Positions 53,241 through 62,763 of a DNA stretch of 63,328 nt are shown here, piece by piece. The stretch spans positions 1 to 63,328 of the forward strand of contig JAUVIR010000006.1 in assembly GCA_030592645.1 (NCBI GenBank). Reading direction: 5' to 3'. Each line of letters starts with the position of its first letter. Within the stretch, counting starts at the first letter, position 1. The stretch comes from Candidatus Fermentibacterota bacterium (GTDB lineage Bacteria > Fermentibacterota > Fermentibacteria > Fermentibacterales > JCC-6). The notes under the pieces were generated by a model. It made no database searches. It saw nothing but the letters and a program-made list of their open reading frames with translations, and was not told where the DNA came from. The position numbers were made by a program, and so were the translations under genes.

Positions 53241-53827
53241 TGTCATCAATAGTACCATTTGTTGTAGAGCGGGAAGGGAACAGAGAAAGATCCTATGATA
53301 TCTATTCCCGTCTCCTGAAAGAACGTATCATATTCGTCGGCGATTCCCTCACCAACCAGTCCGCGAGCCTGATTGTAGCGCAGCTCCTGTTTCTGGAGGG
53401 AGAGGATTCCAAGAAAGATATCAATATGTACATAAGCAGCCCCGGAGGTCTTGTCTCCTCAGGGCTTGCAATATACGATACGATGCAGTTCATAAAACCA
53501 CCAATGGCAACGTTCTGTATGGGCACTGCAGCAAGTATGGCTGCCGTTCTCCTGGCTGCTGGAGCGGAGGGCAAGCGGAACATTCTTCCGCATGCCAGAG
53601 TTATGATACACCAGCCCATGGGCGGAGCTCAGGGGCAGGCCAGTGATATAGAGATACAGGCCAGGGAGATCCTCAAACTCAGGGAGAAACTGAATATCAT
53701 TCTCTCTGAGCACACAGGACAACCTCTTGAGAGAATATCACAGGATTCGGACAGGAATTTCTGGATGGATGCTCAGGAAGCAGTTGATTACGGTATTGTG
53801 GACAACGTGCTTATATCCAGAAACTGA
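53240..53827 (+). CDS. clpP: ATP-dependent Clp protease proteolytic subunit
   Basis: ClpP is the serine peptidase core of ClpXP. The 195 residues carry [14 protein letters not shown] with the catalytic Ser (~98), [11 protein letters not shown] with the His (~123) and the Asp near [11 protein letters not shown]. The ATG shares its A with the tig TGA, and clpX follows 11 bases on. Confidence 0.96.
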   Translation: MSSIVPFVVEREGNRERSYDIYSRLLKERIIFVGDSLTNQSASLIVAQLLFLEGEDSKKDINMYISSPGGLVSSGLAIYDTMQFIKPPMATFCMGTAASMAAVLLAAGAEGKRNILPHARVMIHQPMGGAQGQASDIEIQAREILKLREKLNIILSEHTGQPLERISQDSDRNFWMDAQEAVDYGIVDNVLISRN

Positions 53828-53838
53828 CGGAGTAAAGC

Positions 53839-55086
53839 ATGGCAAAAGAAAAAAAATGCTCGTTTTGCGGAAGGCCTATCGGCGAGGTTAAACAGCTGAT
53901 TCAGGGTCCCGGAGTGCATATCTGCGATGAGTGCATAAGGTACTGCGGGGAGCTTGTTGATCTTGAAGATGATAATCAGCTCGAAATCCCTGAACTGGTG
54001 CAGGAAGAGCTTCCGATACCATCGAAGATCAAAGCTCAGCTGGATGAGTACGTTGTTGGTCAGGAACAGGCTAAAAAAGTACTTTCGGTAGCTGTTTACA
54101 ATCACTACAAAAGGCTCAGGACCATCAGGGAATCCCCCGAAATTGAACTTGAGAAGAGCAACATTCTTCTAATGGGACCTACCGGCGTTGGAAAGACTCT
54201 CCTTGCAAGGACACTTGCCAGAATTCTGGATGTTCCGTTCGCCATTGCTGACGCAACAACCCTTACCGAAGCGGGATACGTTGGAGAAGATGTTGAGAAT
54301 ATTCTACTGCGCCTCCTTCAGGTGACCGATATGGATGTGGCAACCGCGCAGCAGGGCATCATCTACATTGACGAGATCGACAAGATCTCCAGGAAGTCCG
54401 AGAACCCATCCATTACGAGGGATGTGTCGGGTGAAGGTGTACAGCAGGCCCTCCTTAAGATAGTGGAGGGTACCGTTGCCAGCGTACCGCCGCAGGGGGG
54501 AAGAAAGCACCCCTATCAGGATAATATTCTGATCGATACCAGCAATATCCTGTTTATCTGCGGGGGCGCGTTCAATGAACTTGAGAAGATAGTTGACAAG
54601 CGTCTCAGAAAAAGTTCCATAGGTTTCAACAGCACTCTTGATCCGCTGCACCCCACGGAAACCAACTTACTTGCGCAAGTGGAATCCCATGATCTTGTTA
54701 AGTACGGTCTTATACCGGAACTTGTTGGAAGGCTGCCTGTACTGGTGGTACTGGATGACCTGGATATTGAAGATCTTACAAAAGTGCTGACACAACCGAA
54801 GAATGCCCTTGTACGCCAGTACCAGTACCTCATTGAACTTGAGGGAGTTGAGCTGGAGTTTTCTGCGGGGGCTCTTGAAGCGGTGGCAGAGAAAGCCAAA
54901 CAGGCTGGAAGTGGAGCGAGAGGACTCAGGTCCGTGCTTGAGGGAATCCTTCTGAATCCTATGTACGAACTGCCGGGCCTCCGGAACGCTAGAAAACTTG
55001 TGATCTCACCGGAAGTTGTCAGAGGGGAAGCGCCGCCGAAGATCGTCAAGACCAGGAAGAAGAAAGAATCCGGGAAAGCCGGCTGA
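53839..55086 (+). CDS. clpX: ATP-dependent Clp protease ATPase subunit ClpX
   Basis: ClpX unfolds substrates for ClpP. The 415 residues have an N-terminal zinc-binding domain (CSFCGR...CDECIRYC), Walker A GPTGVGKT (~113), Walker [10 protein letters not shown] (~173) and sensor regions ([19 protein letters not shown]). The pair follows tig as in many bacteria; lon, often next, is absent here. Confidence 0.96.
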   Translation: MAKEKKCSFCGRPIGEVKQLIQGPGVHICDECIRYCGELVDLEDDNQLEIPELVQEELPIPSKIKAQLDEYVVGQEQAKKVLSVAVYNHYKRLRTIRESPEIELEKSNILLMGPTGVGKTLLARTLARILDVPFAIADATTLTEAGYVGEDVENILLRLLQVTDMDVATAQQGIIYIDEIDKISRKSENPSITRDVSGEGVQQALLKIVEGTVASVPPQGGRKHPYQDNILIDTSNILFICGGAFNELEKIVDKRLRKSSIGFNSTLDPLHPTETNLLAQVESHDLVKYGLIPELVGRLPVLVVLDDLDIEDLTKVLTQPKNALVRQYQYLIELEGVELEFSAGALEAVAEKAKQAGSGARGLRSVLEGILLNPMYELPGLRNARKLVISPEVVRGEAPPKIVKTRKKKESGKAG

Positions 55087-55087
55087 A

Positions 55088-55654
55088 ATGTCTTCCCTCG
55101 ATGTTAAGTTTTTAAGAAGCTGTCCGGGGCCTGAACACCTCCCATCGGACGGCCTCCCGGAGATCTGCTTCGCCGGCAGGTCTAATGTGGGAAAATCATC
55201 TCTCCTGAACAGGCTCAGCGGGGATCATTCTGTTGCCAGGACAAGTTCGAGACCAGGATGTACGCAGTTTCTTAACCTCTACTCCGTATCGGGCAGTTAT
55301 TACATTGTTGATCTTCCCGGTTACGGGTATGCACGTGCTCCACGGAAGAACCGTAGTGAATGGACGGGATGGATTGCTTCATATCTGATGGACAGAGTTG
55401 AGCTCAGAGGTGTAGTGCTCCTTATCGATGCACGGCATCCCTGCCTGCCCAACGATATGGAGATGGTGGAATTTCTCAAGGAGAGAGGCAGACCCTATAT
55501 CATCGCTCTGACGAAATCAGACAAGCTCAAACGAGGAAAACTTGCGTCGGCCGCTGCAAAAGCACAGGCTATGGGACCGGTTATACCAGTTTCATCGATC
55601 ACCGGTTCTGGTATAAGGGAACTAAAAAAATGGATCTATCAGGCGGTGGACTAG
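55088..55654 (+). CDS. engB: Ribosome biogenesis GTP-binding protein EngB/YsxC
   Basis: 188 residues; a small GTPase needed for late 50S assembly. G1 AGRSNVGKSSL (~32), switch RPGCTQFLN, G3 DLPGYGYA, G4 TKSD and G5 SSITGSGI. ATG 55088 is one base after the clpX stop; the longer open frame from 55016 runs inside clpX. Confidence 0.94.
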   Translation: MSSLDVKFLRSCPGPEHLPSDGLPEICFAGRSNVGKSSLLNRLSGDHSVARTSSRPGCTQFLNLYSVSGSYYIVDLPGYGYARAPRKNRSEWTGWIASYLMDRVELRGVVLLIDARHPCLPNDMEMVEFLKERGRPYIIALTKSDKLKRGKLASAAAKAQAMGPVIPVSSITGSGIRELKKWIYQAVD

Positions 55655-55684
55655 TATTCTGAATCAGTTCATGGAAGGAATTGC

Positions 55685-56959
55685 ATGCCAGCAACTATAG
55701 TAATAGGGCTTCAATGGGGCGATGAGGGCAAGGGGAAGATGGTGGATCATCTTGCTGAAAACGTCGATGCCGTTGCCCGCTTTTCCGGAGGAGCCAATGC
55801 AGGGCACACTGTTGAGGTTGACGGGCGCAGGATCGCGCTGCACCAGCTTCCAAGCGGATTGCTGCGGCCTGATGTACTCGGCATCATAGGATCCGCCTGC
55901 GTTCTCGACCCGGTTGCTCTCACAGAGGAAATCGAATCAATTGAGAAAGAGGGATTTTCCATTGCTGACAGGCTTACGATATCCGGAAAGGTGCATCTTG
56001 TTCATCCGGCAGGCAGGTATATTGAGAATATCAATGAGATCAGGCTTGGAAAAGCTGCGGTCGGAACAACGGGGCGTGGAATAGGCCCCACCTATGTGCG
56101 TAAATTCATGAGGAAAGGAATCAGGCTTGAAGATGCAGCTGTACCTGAGATATTCCTCGAAAAGTCTGCTGTCATTACGGATGACTGCATAGAGCAGCTT
56201 GCGCTTTCGGCAGAACTCGCCGGATCTCTCAGGGAAGAGGTAGATCTGTTCAACCGTGAGTCCATCAGGCTTGTTGATAACGCAATGGATGTATCGATGG
56301 TGATTTCCAGAATTCTGACATCCGAAGGCTCGATTCTTGCCGAGGGAGCACAGGGGTCTCTTCTTGATCCTGATCACGGAACATATCCATTCGTTACATG
56401 CGGTTCCTGCGTTTCTGGTGCGGCCTGTGTCAGTCTCGGCATTGGCCCTGTGATGATAGATGAAGTGGTTGGTGTTGTGAAAGCCTACAGTACCAGAGTA
56501 GGGAACGGCCCCTTTCCCACAGAGTTGACCGGTTCCCTCGGGGAGAGGATAAGGGAGCAGGGCAATGAATACGGAGCCACAACCGGAAGACCCCGCAGGT
56601 GCGGATGGTTCGATGCCGTTCTGGCAAACTACACCGCCAGACTGAACGGGTGTACCTGGACAACGATTACTCTTCTTGATGTTCTAAGCGGTATTCCGGA
56701 ACTTAAAATCTGCAAGAAGTACGAACTTGATCCGGAGATCGACCGTGCGCTCTTTGAAACAGGCGTAAGACTGGGGAAACACATTCCAGTATATGAAACC
56801 CTGCCTGGCTGGGAGGAGGATATCAGGGGAGAACGGGAATGGGACGCACTGCCGGAAAATGCCAGGAATTACGTTCTGTTCATTGAAAAACTTACTGGTG
56901 TGCAGGTTAAAGCCATCTCAACAGGACCTGCCAGAGAGGATCTGATCTGGAGAAAGTAA
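55685..56959 (+). CDS. purA: Adenylosuccinate synthetase
   Basis: It joins IMP and aspartate using GTP in AMP synthesis. The 424-residue product has GLQWGDEGKGKMVDHL at the start, GGANAGHTV, TTGRGIGPTY, EGAQGSLLDPDHGTYPFVT and TGRPRRCGWFD. Its stop is five bases before the next gene. Confidence 0.96.
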   Translation: MPATIVIGLQWGDEGKGKMVDHLAENVDAVARFSGGANAGHTVEVDGRRIALHQLPSGLLRPDVLGIIGSACVLDPVALTEEIESIEKEGFSIADRLTISGKVHLVHPAGRYIENINEIRLGKAAVGTTGRGIGPTYVRKFMRKGIRLEDAAVPEIFLEKSAVITDDCIEQLALSAELAGSLREEVDLFNRESIRLVDNAMDVSMVISRILTSEGSILAEGAQGSLLDPDHGTYPFVTCGSCVSGAACVSLGIGPVMIDEVVGVVKAYSTRVGNGPFPTELTGSLGERIREQGNEYGATTGRPRRCGWFDAVLANYTARLNGCTWTTITLLDVLSGIPELKICKKYELDPEIDRALFETGVRLGKHIPVYETLPGWEEDIRGEREWDALPENARNYVLFIEKLTGVQVKAISTGPAREDLIWRK

Positions 56960-56964
56960 CTCCG

Positions 56965-58317
56965 GTGCTTGAACTCTTCGATACGCATTGCCACCTCTCT
57001 GATGAGCGGTTTTGCGATGATCTCGACAGGGTGCTTGTATCTGCGGCAGAATCAGGTGTGACCGGATTTCTGGTTCCCGGCATATCACTGGAGAGCAGCC
57101 GGAAGGCCGCTTTCCTTTCAGAAACCCGAACCGGCGTATACGCTGCTGCGGGAATTCATCCGAACGAATTCGATCCGGAATTTCCAGACAATTACGCCGA
57201 TATAGCAGAAATACTGCTCCGTCCCCGTGTGATTGCTGTTGGGGAAACCGGGCTGGATCTCTACCGTCCAAGGGCTTCTACTGAGCTTCAGATCAAGATG
57301 TTCAGCAAGCATATCAGACTTGCCGAATCATTAGGATTAACACTTGTAGTTCACTCCAGAAATGCTGAAAGGGAGGTTCTTGATATTCTCGGGAATGATG
57401 TTGCCGTCCCGGTTATAATGCACTGCTATACCGGACCTTCTGATGTTGCACTGGAGGCTGTTCAAAGGGGATATTACATCGGGTTCGCGGGTCCTTTGAC
57501 TTTCAGGAAGAACAACCGGTTAAGAGATCTTGCCGGATCGCTTCCGCATGACAGGATCCTGATCGAAACTGATGCTCCCTATCTCTCTCCAGAGCCTCTC
57601 CGGGGCAGACGGAACGAACCTTCCAATGTTAAGTACATGGCCGATGCCGTTTCAGAACTATGGGACAGAGATCCGACGCTGACCGCAGAAACACTTATGA
57701 CTAATTCCCTGAAGGCTCTGCAGCTTGGACCATTTCAAAGAACAGACCTTGTATATTTGCTGTATGGGAATATTTATATGAACATCACAGGCAGATGTTC
57801 AAATAGATGCAGATTCTGTATTAAGGATAGAGCAGACGGTATCGGAGGTTACTACCTTGCGCACCATGGGGAACCCCTCGAGGGGAGACTTGAATCCATT
57901 ATTGAAACACTTACGCCCCGTATGGAAAAAGAGCTTGTTTTCTGCGGATACGGTGAACCGACCATGAGGCCTGAACTTCTAAGGAGGCTTGCATGCAGAG
58001 CTGCAGGCAGGGGATTTTCCGTAAGGCTTAACACAAACGGGACCTGTTTATCGTGGCTTTCCCATGAAGAAACAGTTTCGCTTCTTGAACCATTTGATAC
58101 TGTAAGCATCAGCCTGAACGCCTCCTGCGCAGAGGAATACAATACTATCTGCCGTCCTGCGGACTCCAATGCATGGGACAGATTGATGGAATTCATCGAA
58201 TTGGCGGGAAGGCTTGCTTCCGTCAGCCTTACTGCTGTAAGATATTCGGGTGTTGAAATAGAATCGGTAGAGAAACTGGCGAAGAACCTGAGTTTGCCGC
58301 TTCGGATAAGAGGATAA
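56965..58317 (+). CDS. TatD-family hydrolase fused to radical SAM domain
   Basis: 450 residues in two parts. Residues ~1-255 form a TatD-type metal-dependent hydrolase (FDTHCHL, GETGLDLY, VVHSRNA, MHCYTG, IETDAPYLSP). Residues ~265-450 form a radical SAM domain with CSNRCRFC (Cys ~278, 282, 285) and FCGYGEPTMR. Separate TatD-associated radical SAM genes are known (tatD_link type); here both are one chain. It starts at GTG 56965 and ends overlapping ksgA by one base. The reaction of the radical SAM half is unknown. Confidence 0.88.
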   Translation: MLELFDTHCHLSDERFCDDLDRVLVSAAESGVTGFLVPGISLESSRKAAFLSETRTGVYAAAGIHPNEFDPEFPDNYADIAEILLRPRVIAVGETGLDLYRPRASTELQIKMFSKHIRLAESLGLTLVVHSRNAEREVLDILGNDVAVPVIMHCYTGPSDVALEAVQRGYYIGFAGPLTFRKNNRLRDLAGSLPHDRILIETDAPYLSPEPLRGRRNEPSNVKYMADAVSELWDRDPTLTAETLMTNSLKALQLGPFQRTDLVYLLYGNIYMNITGRCSNRCRFCIKDRADGIGGYYLAHHGEPLEGRLESIIETLTPRMEKELVFCGYGEPTMRPELLRRLACRAAGRGFSVRLNTNGTCLSWLSHEETVSLLEPFDTVSISLNASCAEEYNTICRPADSNAWDRLMEFIELAGRLASVSLTAVRYSGVEIESVEKLAKNLSLPLRIRG

Positions 58318-59132
58318 TGCTGACAACAGATTTGAAGAGGTATTTGAGTAGAACCGGATTCTATCCTAACAGGAATCTAGGGCAGAACTTCCTCGTAAAC
58401 GATTCCATAGCATCCAGAATTGCTGCTGAAATACCCGATCAGGGCAGTGTTCTGGAGATAGGGCCTGGATTCGGTTCCCTGACCGAGAAGCTTCTTCCTC
58501 GAACCGAATCACTGTCTGCAGTTGAGATATCAGGCAGAATGGCCTCATTCCTCCAGAGGAGGTTCAGCGATGAACGGCTGTTCGTTATCCGGGGCGATTT
58601 TCTCAAGGTGGATCCATCGGAATTGCCCGGTTATCCATTCGTAACTATTGTCGGCAATCTTCCTTATTACATTTCCTCTCCAATCATTTTCAGAATGATC
58701 GAAGAGAGTTTCAGACATGTTCAGAAAGCTGTTATTATGCTGCAGAGGGAGGTTGCCATTAGATTATCAACCCTTGACGGCGGCAGGGATTACGGTAGGC
58801 TTTCTCTTCAGATCTGGCCGATATTCTCTGTAGAGAACCTTATCGATGTTTCTGCGGAGGATTTTTATCCTGTTCCAAGAGTTCTCTCCAGGGTAGTTGT
58901 TCTCAATCGCAGAAGCAAACCCCTGATTCCCGAAGAGCTTTATGGTAGATTCAGAAGAATTGTTAAAGTTTCGTTCGCAATGAGGAGGAAAACAATTATC
59001 AACAACCTTAAACCGTTTCTGGGGAAAGATGAGGCTCTGAAGCTCCTGGAGATATCCGATATCAATCCCTCATTAAGAGCAGAGCAGCTTCCTCCTGACC
59101 GTTTCGTTAAGATGGCGGAGGCTTTGCCGTGA
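58317..59132 (+). CDS. ksgA: 16S rRNA dimethyladenosine transferase
   Basis: It dimethylates the two adjacent adenines near the 3' end of 16S rRNA. The 271 residues contain NLGQNFLVNDSIASRI, the SAM motif VLEIGPGFGSLT, catalytic NLPYYISSPI and a C-terminal helical domain (FAMRRKTIINNL). TAATG coupling with the TatD gene; the stop overlaps the next gene by 4 bases. Confidence 0.95.
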   Translation: MLTTDLKRYLSRTGFYPNRNLGQNFLVNDSIASRIAAEIPDQGSVLEIGPGFGSLTEKLLPRTESLSAVEISGRMASFLQRRFSDERLFVIRGDFLKVDPSELPGYPFVTIVGNLPYYISSPIIFRMIEESFRHVQKAVIMLQREVAIRLSTLDGGRDYGRLSLQIWPIFSVENLIDVSAEDFYPVPRVLSRVVVLNRRSKPLIPEELYGRFRRIVKVSFAMRRKTIINNLKPFLGKDEALKLLEISDINPSLRAEQLPPDRFVKMAEALP

Positions 59133-60952
59133 AAAGATCACTGATGCTTCTTGCATTTATGTTCGTCAGCCTCGGCGCTGTTACCATCGGTTACGATATC
59201 TCGCTTGATCAGGTCAAGGATAAGATCAGCCTGATGAATTCCCTCTCTCTCTATCAACAGCTGACATCAAGGGTATCTCTGAACGCGAATGCCTCTTTCA
59301 ACGCTGAGAAGAACGATGATCTGCACAGATTCATTGATGCGAGGAACGGTACTGCCAGCCTGACATTCACGCCTTTCCGCGGGATTGAACTTGGCGTCAA
59401 TCTCGCCAGAAGCATCAGCTCCGAGGAGAAGAACGATGAACTGATCAGGGATCGGCTCAGCAACACTACTTCGGGGCAGATCCGGTATACACCTGCATCC
59501 TGGCTTTCCGTTAATATCGGATTGGGAGCACACTTCATAGATTACATGAACCCTTCTGGAGACAGCACCATAACAGGCCATGACGAGGGTGGCGTCACGA
59601 ACGTTGATATCTCAATGAACAGAACGGTTTTCCCGGGAATGAGCGGGAGTGTTACCCTGGGTGAGCACAGAACACTTGGATATCAGAAGGATACCGGAAG
59701 CGATAATCTGTCTTTGAGGATGAGCTACGATTTCCCCCGGGGTTTCGGAGGCGGAGGTCTTAGTGCCCAGGTCAGGGCGATGAAGCTTTTTACAACGTAC
59801 AATGATTCCAACAGAACACAGAGACAGGACGACTGGTCCAGCAGCCTGTCACTGGTGGTTCCCACACCCTATGACAGGTTTTCCATGGAGATATCAACCT
59901 CCTGGGATTTTTCTGACAGATTCTACGAATACGATGATCCCGATTCCGTGGGCGGCGGCGGAGACGTGCTGGACAGGGAGCAGAGATACCGGACCATATC
60001 ATCCTCCCTCAGATACCAGATAATTGATAATCTGAGCTTGAACATGACCCTCTCCCGAGCCATCGACCGCGTAGATCAGAAGAGAACCGCAACAGGTGTA
60101 TCAACTTTGTTCAATACCTATTACGTTGATGATGACAGATTGTTCAGATCCAGTCTCGACTACTCTCCCGGGTCAAGCAAAGTTTCGTTTTACAGGACAA
60201 TTCAGCTTTTGAAACGTGATACTTACGGAACATGGACGGATGTATGGGGTATCGAACATAGAGATAATTACGATTATGATCAGCTCAGGGAGGTTCTGTC
60301 CCTCAGCGCTGAGATACCCCTCGGCAATCGAACCGTACTTAAAATGATCCTTCAGGGTCAGATCAGGGAAATTATTTACATAATGTCCGAGCAGTCAGGC
60401 AACAGTAAGAGGTCTTCCACCTATAGTATTGAGCCCAGTTTCAGTTACAATGCCGGAAGCGACTGGAACCTTCAGCAATCGGTTCAGCTCAGCGCCGACT
60501 ACACGACATTCCTCTTTCCGGAATGCTCAACAGCAGGGTCGGATCTGCTCTTTCGAAGGATAACTGCTAATAGTTCTTTCCAGAGGGTCTCACAGGACAG
60601 CACAACGCTGGGTCTGAATCATATCTTCCGTTTTCAGGATCAGGGCAGTTATGAAAACTCCGTTTTCCAGAGATCCGAGGAAGTAATCGGCAATACCATC
60701 AAGATCAACCTTGGATTTCATGTAGGCAATGGTATAGGTCTTACTCCAAGCTACGCCTGGGAGTATCAGAAGAGGAATTTTCTTTCTCAGAGTGTACCTT
60801 CCCGTATCGAGCACATACACCACGTAGGTCTGCGTACAAGAATGACCCTGAACGATGGAACCCTCTCTCTCAATGTAACCCGTTCCTTTTATTCAAGAGA
60901 TGACCGGCAAAGTTACTGGAAGGCTACCGTCGGTCTTAATTACCAGTTCTAG
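59129..60952 (+). CDS. Large predicted outer-membrane beta-barrel protein
   Basis: 607 residues starting at GTG 59129 (GTGA overlap with ksgA). Signal peptide (MKRSLMLLAFMFVSLGAVTIG), then many alternating amphipathic strands with long polar loops (LSLRMSYDFPRGFGGGGLSAQ, TVFPGMSGSVTLGEH) and a C-terminal WKATVGLNYQF ending in Phe, the signal for barrel insertion by BAM. No specific family recognised. A lipoprotein gene follows 8 bases on and probably belongs with it. Confidence 0.7.
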   Translation: MKRSLMLLAFMFVSLGAVTIGYDISLDQVKDKISLMNSLSLYQQLTSRVSLNANASFNAEKNDDLHRFIDARNGTASLTFTPFRGIELGVNLARSISSEEKNDELIRDRLSNTTSGQIRYTPASWLSVNIGLGAHFIDYMNPSGDSTITGHDEGGVTNVDISMNRTVFPGMSGSVTLGEHRTLGYQKDTGSDNLSLRMSYDFPRGFGGGGLSAQVRAMKLFTTYNDSNRTQRQDDWSSSLSLVVPTPYDRFSMEISTSWDFSDRFYEYDDPDSVGGGGDVLDREQRYRTISSSLRYQIIDNLSLNMTLSRAIDRVDQKRTATGVSTLFNTYYVDDDRLFRSSLDYSPGSSKVSFYRTIQLLKRDTYGTWTDVWGIEHRDNYDYDQLREVLSLSAEIPLGNRTVLKMILQGQIREIIYIMSEQSGNSKRSSTYSIEPSFSYNAGSDWNLQQSVQLSADYTTFLFPECSTAGSDLLFRRITANSSFQRVSQDSTTLGLNHIFRFQDQGSYENSVFQRSEEVIGNTIKINLGFHVGNGIGLTPSYAWEYQKRNFLSQSVPSRIEHIHHVGLRTRMTLNDGTLSLNVTRSFYSRDDRQSYWKATVGLNYQF

Positions 60953-60960
60953 GAGGCTGT

Positions 60961-61578
60961 ATGAGAAAGCGCTTCGTCTTCGTTCAGAGTATCCTGGCAC
61001 TTTCAGTTCTACTCTCATGCTCTTTCTTCGAGCCTCGGGATCCGGCTGATCCTGATCCGGGTGGAGGCATTCCATGGCAGCAGCCGTACGCCCCCGCAAC
61101 TGTTGTTATCAACCTGGAAAACGCAATGGAAGGAAGATCCATTGCCATGACCATGGCATGCTGCGATTCGTCCTATATGTTTATTGCCGACGGGACGGAT
61201 ATAGCAGAATTCAGCGCCTTGAATTTCAGTGACTGGGATTACGAGGTTGAACAGAATACCATGATGAACCTTTACTACGCGGTTCAGGATTCATTACTTC
61301 CCGATGACAGTCTTATTTCTGTTACTATGAACACCATATCATCTCTGCCTGACCCTGTTGCGCCCGTGGATTCAGCTGTGATCTATCGTGACTACGAGAT
61401 CATCGCTGCGGGAATTGAATACTGCGGATGGGACAAACCCGCCAAAGGACGAGTCATGTTTATCATGGTGGAAGACGATTACGGGCTATGGTCAATGAAA
61501 CGCTGGTACGATAACAGATCGTTCCCTCACATTCCTGAATTCTCTACCTGGGGAGTCGTCAAAGCAGCAGTCAGATAG
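60961..61578 (+). CDS. Predicted lipoprotein of unknown function
   Basis: 205 residues with a signal peptide and lipobox VLLSC (Cys ~20). The mature part has no motif I recognise; it contains a Trp/Tyr-rich C-terminal half (YCGWDKPAKGRVMFIMVEDDYGLWSMKRWYDN) like NTF2-fold or small sandwich domains. GGAGG in the gap precedes ATG 60961. It is the partner of the barrel gene upstream. Confidence 0.7.
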   Translation: MRKRFVFVQSILALSVLLSCSFFEPRDPADPDPGGGIPWQQPYAPATVVINLENAMEGRSIAMTMACCDSSYMFIADGTDIAEFSALNFSDWDYEVEQNTMMNLYYAVQDSLLPDDSLISVTMNTISSLPDPVAPVDSAVIYRDYEIIAAGIEYCGWDKPAKGRVMFIMVEDDYGLWSMKRWYDNRSFPHIPEFSTWGVVKAAVR

Positions 61579-61591
61579 TTTTGATAACGCT

Positions 61592-62278
61592 GTGATAAAT
61601 CCAGGACAGGTGATACTTGCAGGGAAGGTTAAGGTTTTTCAGGATGCAGGAGCATCGGTAACAACCGATACACTTCTTCTGGCTTCCTCTCTCCGCGCTG
61701 TACCAGGCTCGGTTATAGTAGATCTTGGCTGCGGCAGCGGAGGGGCATCCCTGTACTCCTCATCCTTAAATCCCGGCTGCAGATGGATCGGAGTGGATAT
61801 CAGGTACGATCCACTGAAGCTCATGAAAGTTTCAAGAGATCTGCAAAGTACTCCAGTGGATATCTCCGCGGTATGCTGCAGTCTTGAAACGGTACCTCTT
61901 GCTTTTTCGGAGGGTATTGCGGATGCAGTTATTACGAATCCTCCCTACGGCAGGACCGGATCGGTAAGAAGAAGTCCCCATGCAGAAAGAGACAGGTCGA
62001 GGAGCGGATCTGGATTACTTCTGTATCAGTTCATAAGGGGAGCCGCTCACCTCCTGGTGCCCGGGGGGGATTTCCTGATCATCAACAAACCTTCTTTGCT
62101 TGCTGAGATTTTACTTGGCTGCAGGGCTTTCGGGATAAACCCGGTTGCGATACAACCCGTTGGTTCCCCTGACAAGCCTGCTGAGCTCATTTTATTGCAT
62201 GGCAGAAAAGGCTCCCGTGAAGATCTGAAGATACCTCCGCAGTCCGAACCTGAGCCTCTGATAAGATCAGCGCAGTAA
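61592..62278 (+). CDS. tRNA1(Val) adenine-N6-methyltransferase-like (TrmN6/YfiC)
   Basis: 228 residues from GTG 61592. SAM motif I VIVDLGCGSGGASLY (~42) and catalytic NPPYGR (~116) mark an N6-adenine or small-molecule amino methyltransferase of the YfiC/TrmN6 group; the N-terminal QVILAGKVKVFQDAGASVTTDTLLLA region also fits. No good ribosome site is seen. The last ~20 residues are polar and unconserved. Confidence 0.75.
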   Translation: MINPGQVILAGKVKVFQDAGASVTTDTLLLASSLRAVPGSVIVDLGCGSGGASLYSSSLNPGCRWIGVDIRYDPLKLMKVSRDLQSTPVDISAVCCSLETVPLAFSEGIADAVITNPPYGRTGSVRRSPHAERDRSRSGSGLLLYQFIRGAAHLLVPGGDFLIINKPSLLAEILLGCRAFGINPVAIQPVGSPDKPAELILLHGRKGSREDLKIPPQSEPEPLIRSAQ

Positions 62279-62763
62279 TGTTGACATTATCCGGTATCCT
62301 TATCAAAGAAGCCTGATGCGGAGTTTCGTATGACTATCAGCTGACCATCACATTGAGCGGGGATATTTCTGTCGGTATCCTTGAATTTATATGAGGAAAC
62401 TGAGAAAATGAGAACTGAAAAGTCATTTTGCTGTTGATTCGGATGCGCTTGAAATCAAGTTTCCTTACGTTAATAACATGTCTCCCACTCAATTGGACAT
62501 AATCCTGTACGGGGTGCTGCTACGATGGCTCAGGCATAATGAGATGGAGTAGACAGTACATTAACTACTGGTGAGGTCTGTAGGCTGCACAGACCTGCCT
62601 AAGGGATTACTATGGTTAAGACTTTGTCTCTTAATATCCAGACTCCTGTTTGAAATAGTCAATATTCACACATAATTACTATTACAGAAAGCCTTGACAT
62701 CGTTGTAGATGGCATATAGAGATAGAAATATTCAAAACAAATATCTTTTCCATTGGAGGGGTC
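62279..62763. other. 485-bp AT-rich intergenic region with a possible gene remnant
   Basis: The longest gene-free stretch in the window. It holds a frame of 46 codons (62412-62552) with no good start codon whose product (ending PTQLDIILYGVLLRWLRHN...) reads like real protein and may be a decayed gene. A promoter-like TTGACA follows at 62694. Base composition is visibly more AT-rich than the genes to the left. No terminator is seen after the methyltransferase. Confidence 0.4.
62694..62722 (+). promoter_or_regulatory. Promoter of the right-edge gene
   Basis: TTGACA (62694-62699) is a perfect -35. The -10 is TATAGA (62715-62720, 15-bp spacer) or TAGAGA (62717-62722, 17-bp spacer). It lies about 40 bases before the GGAGG site of the gene at 62764. 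Confidence 0.55.
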
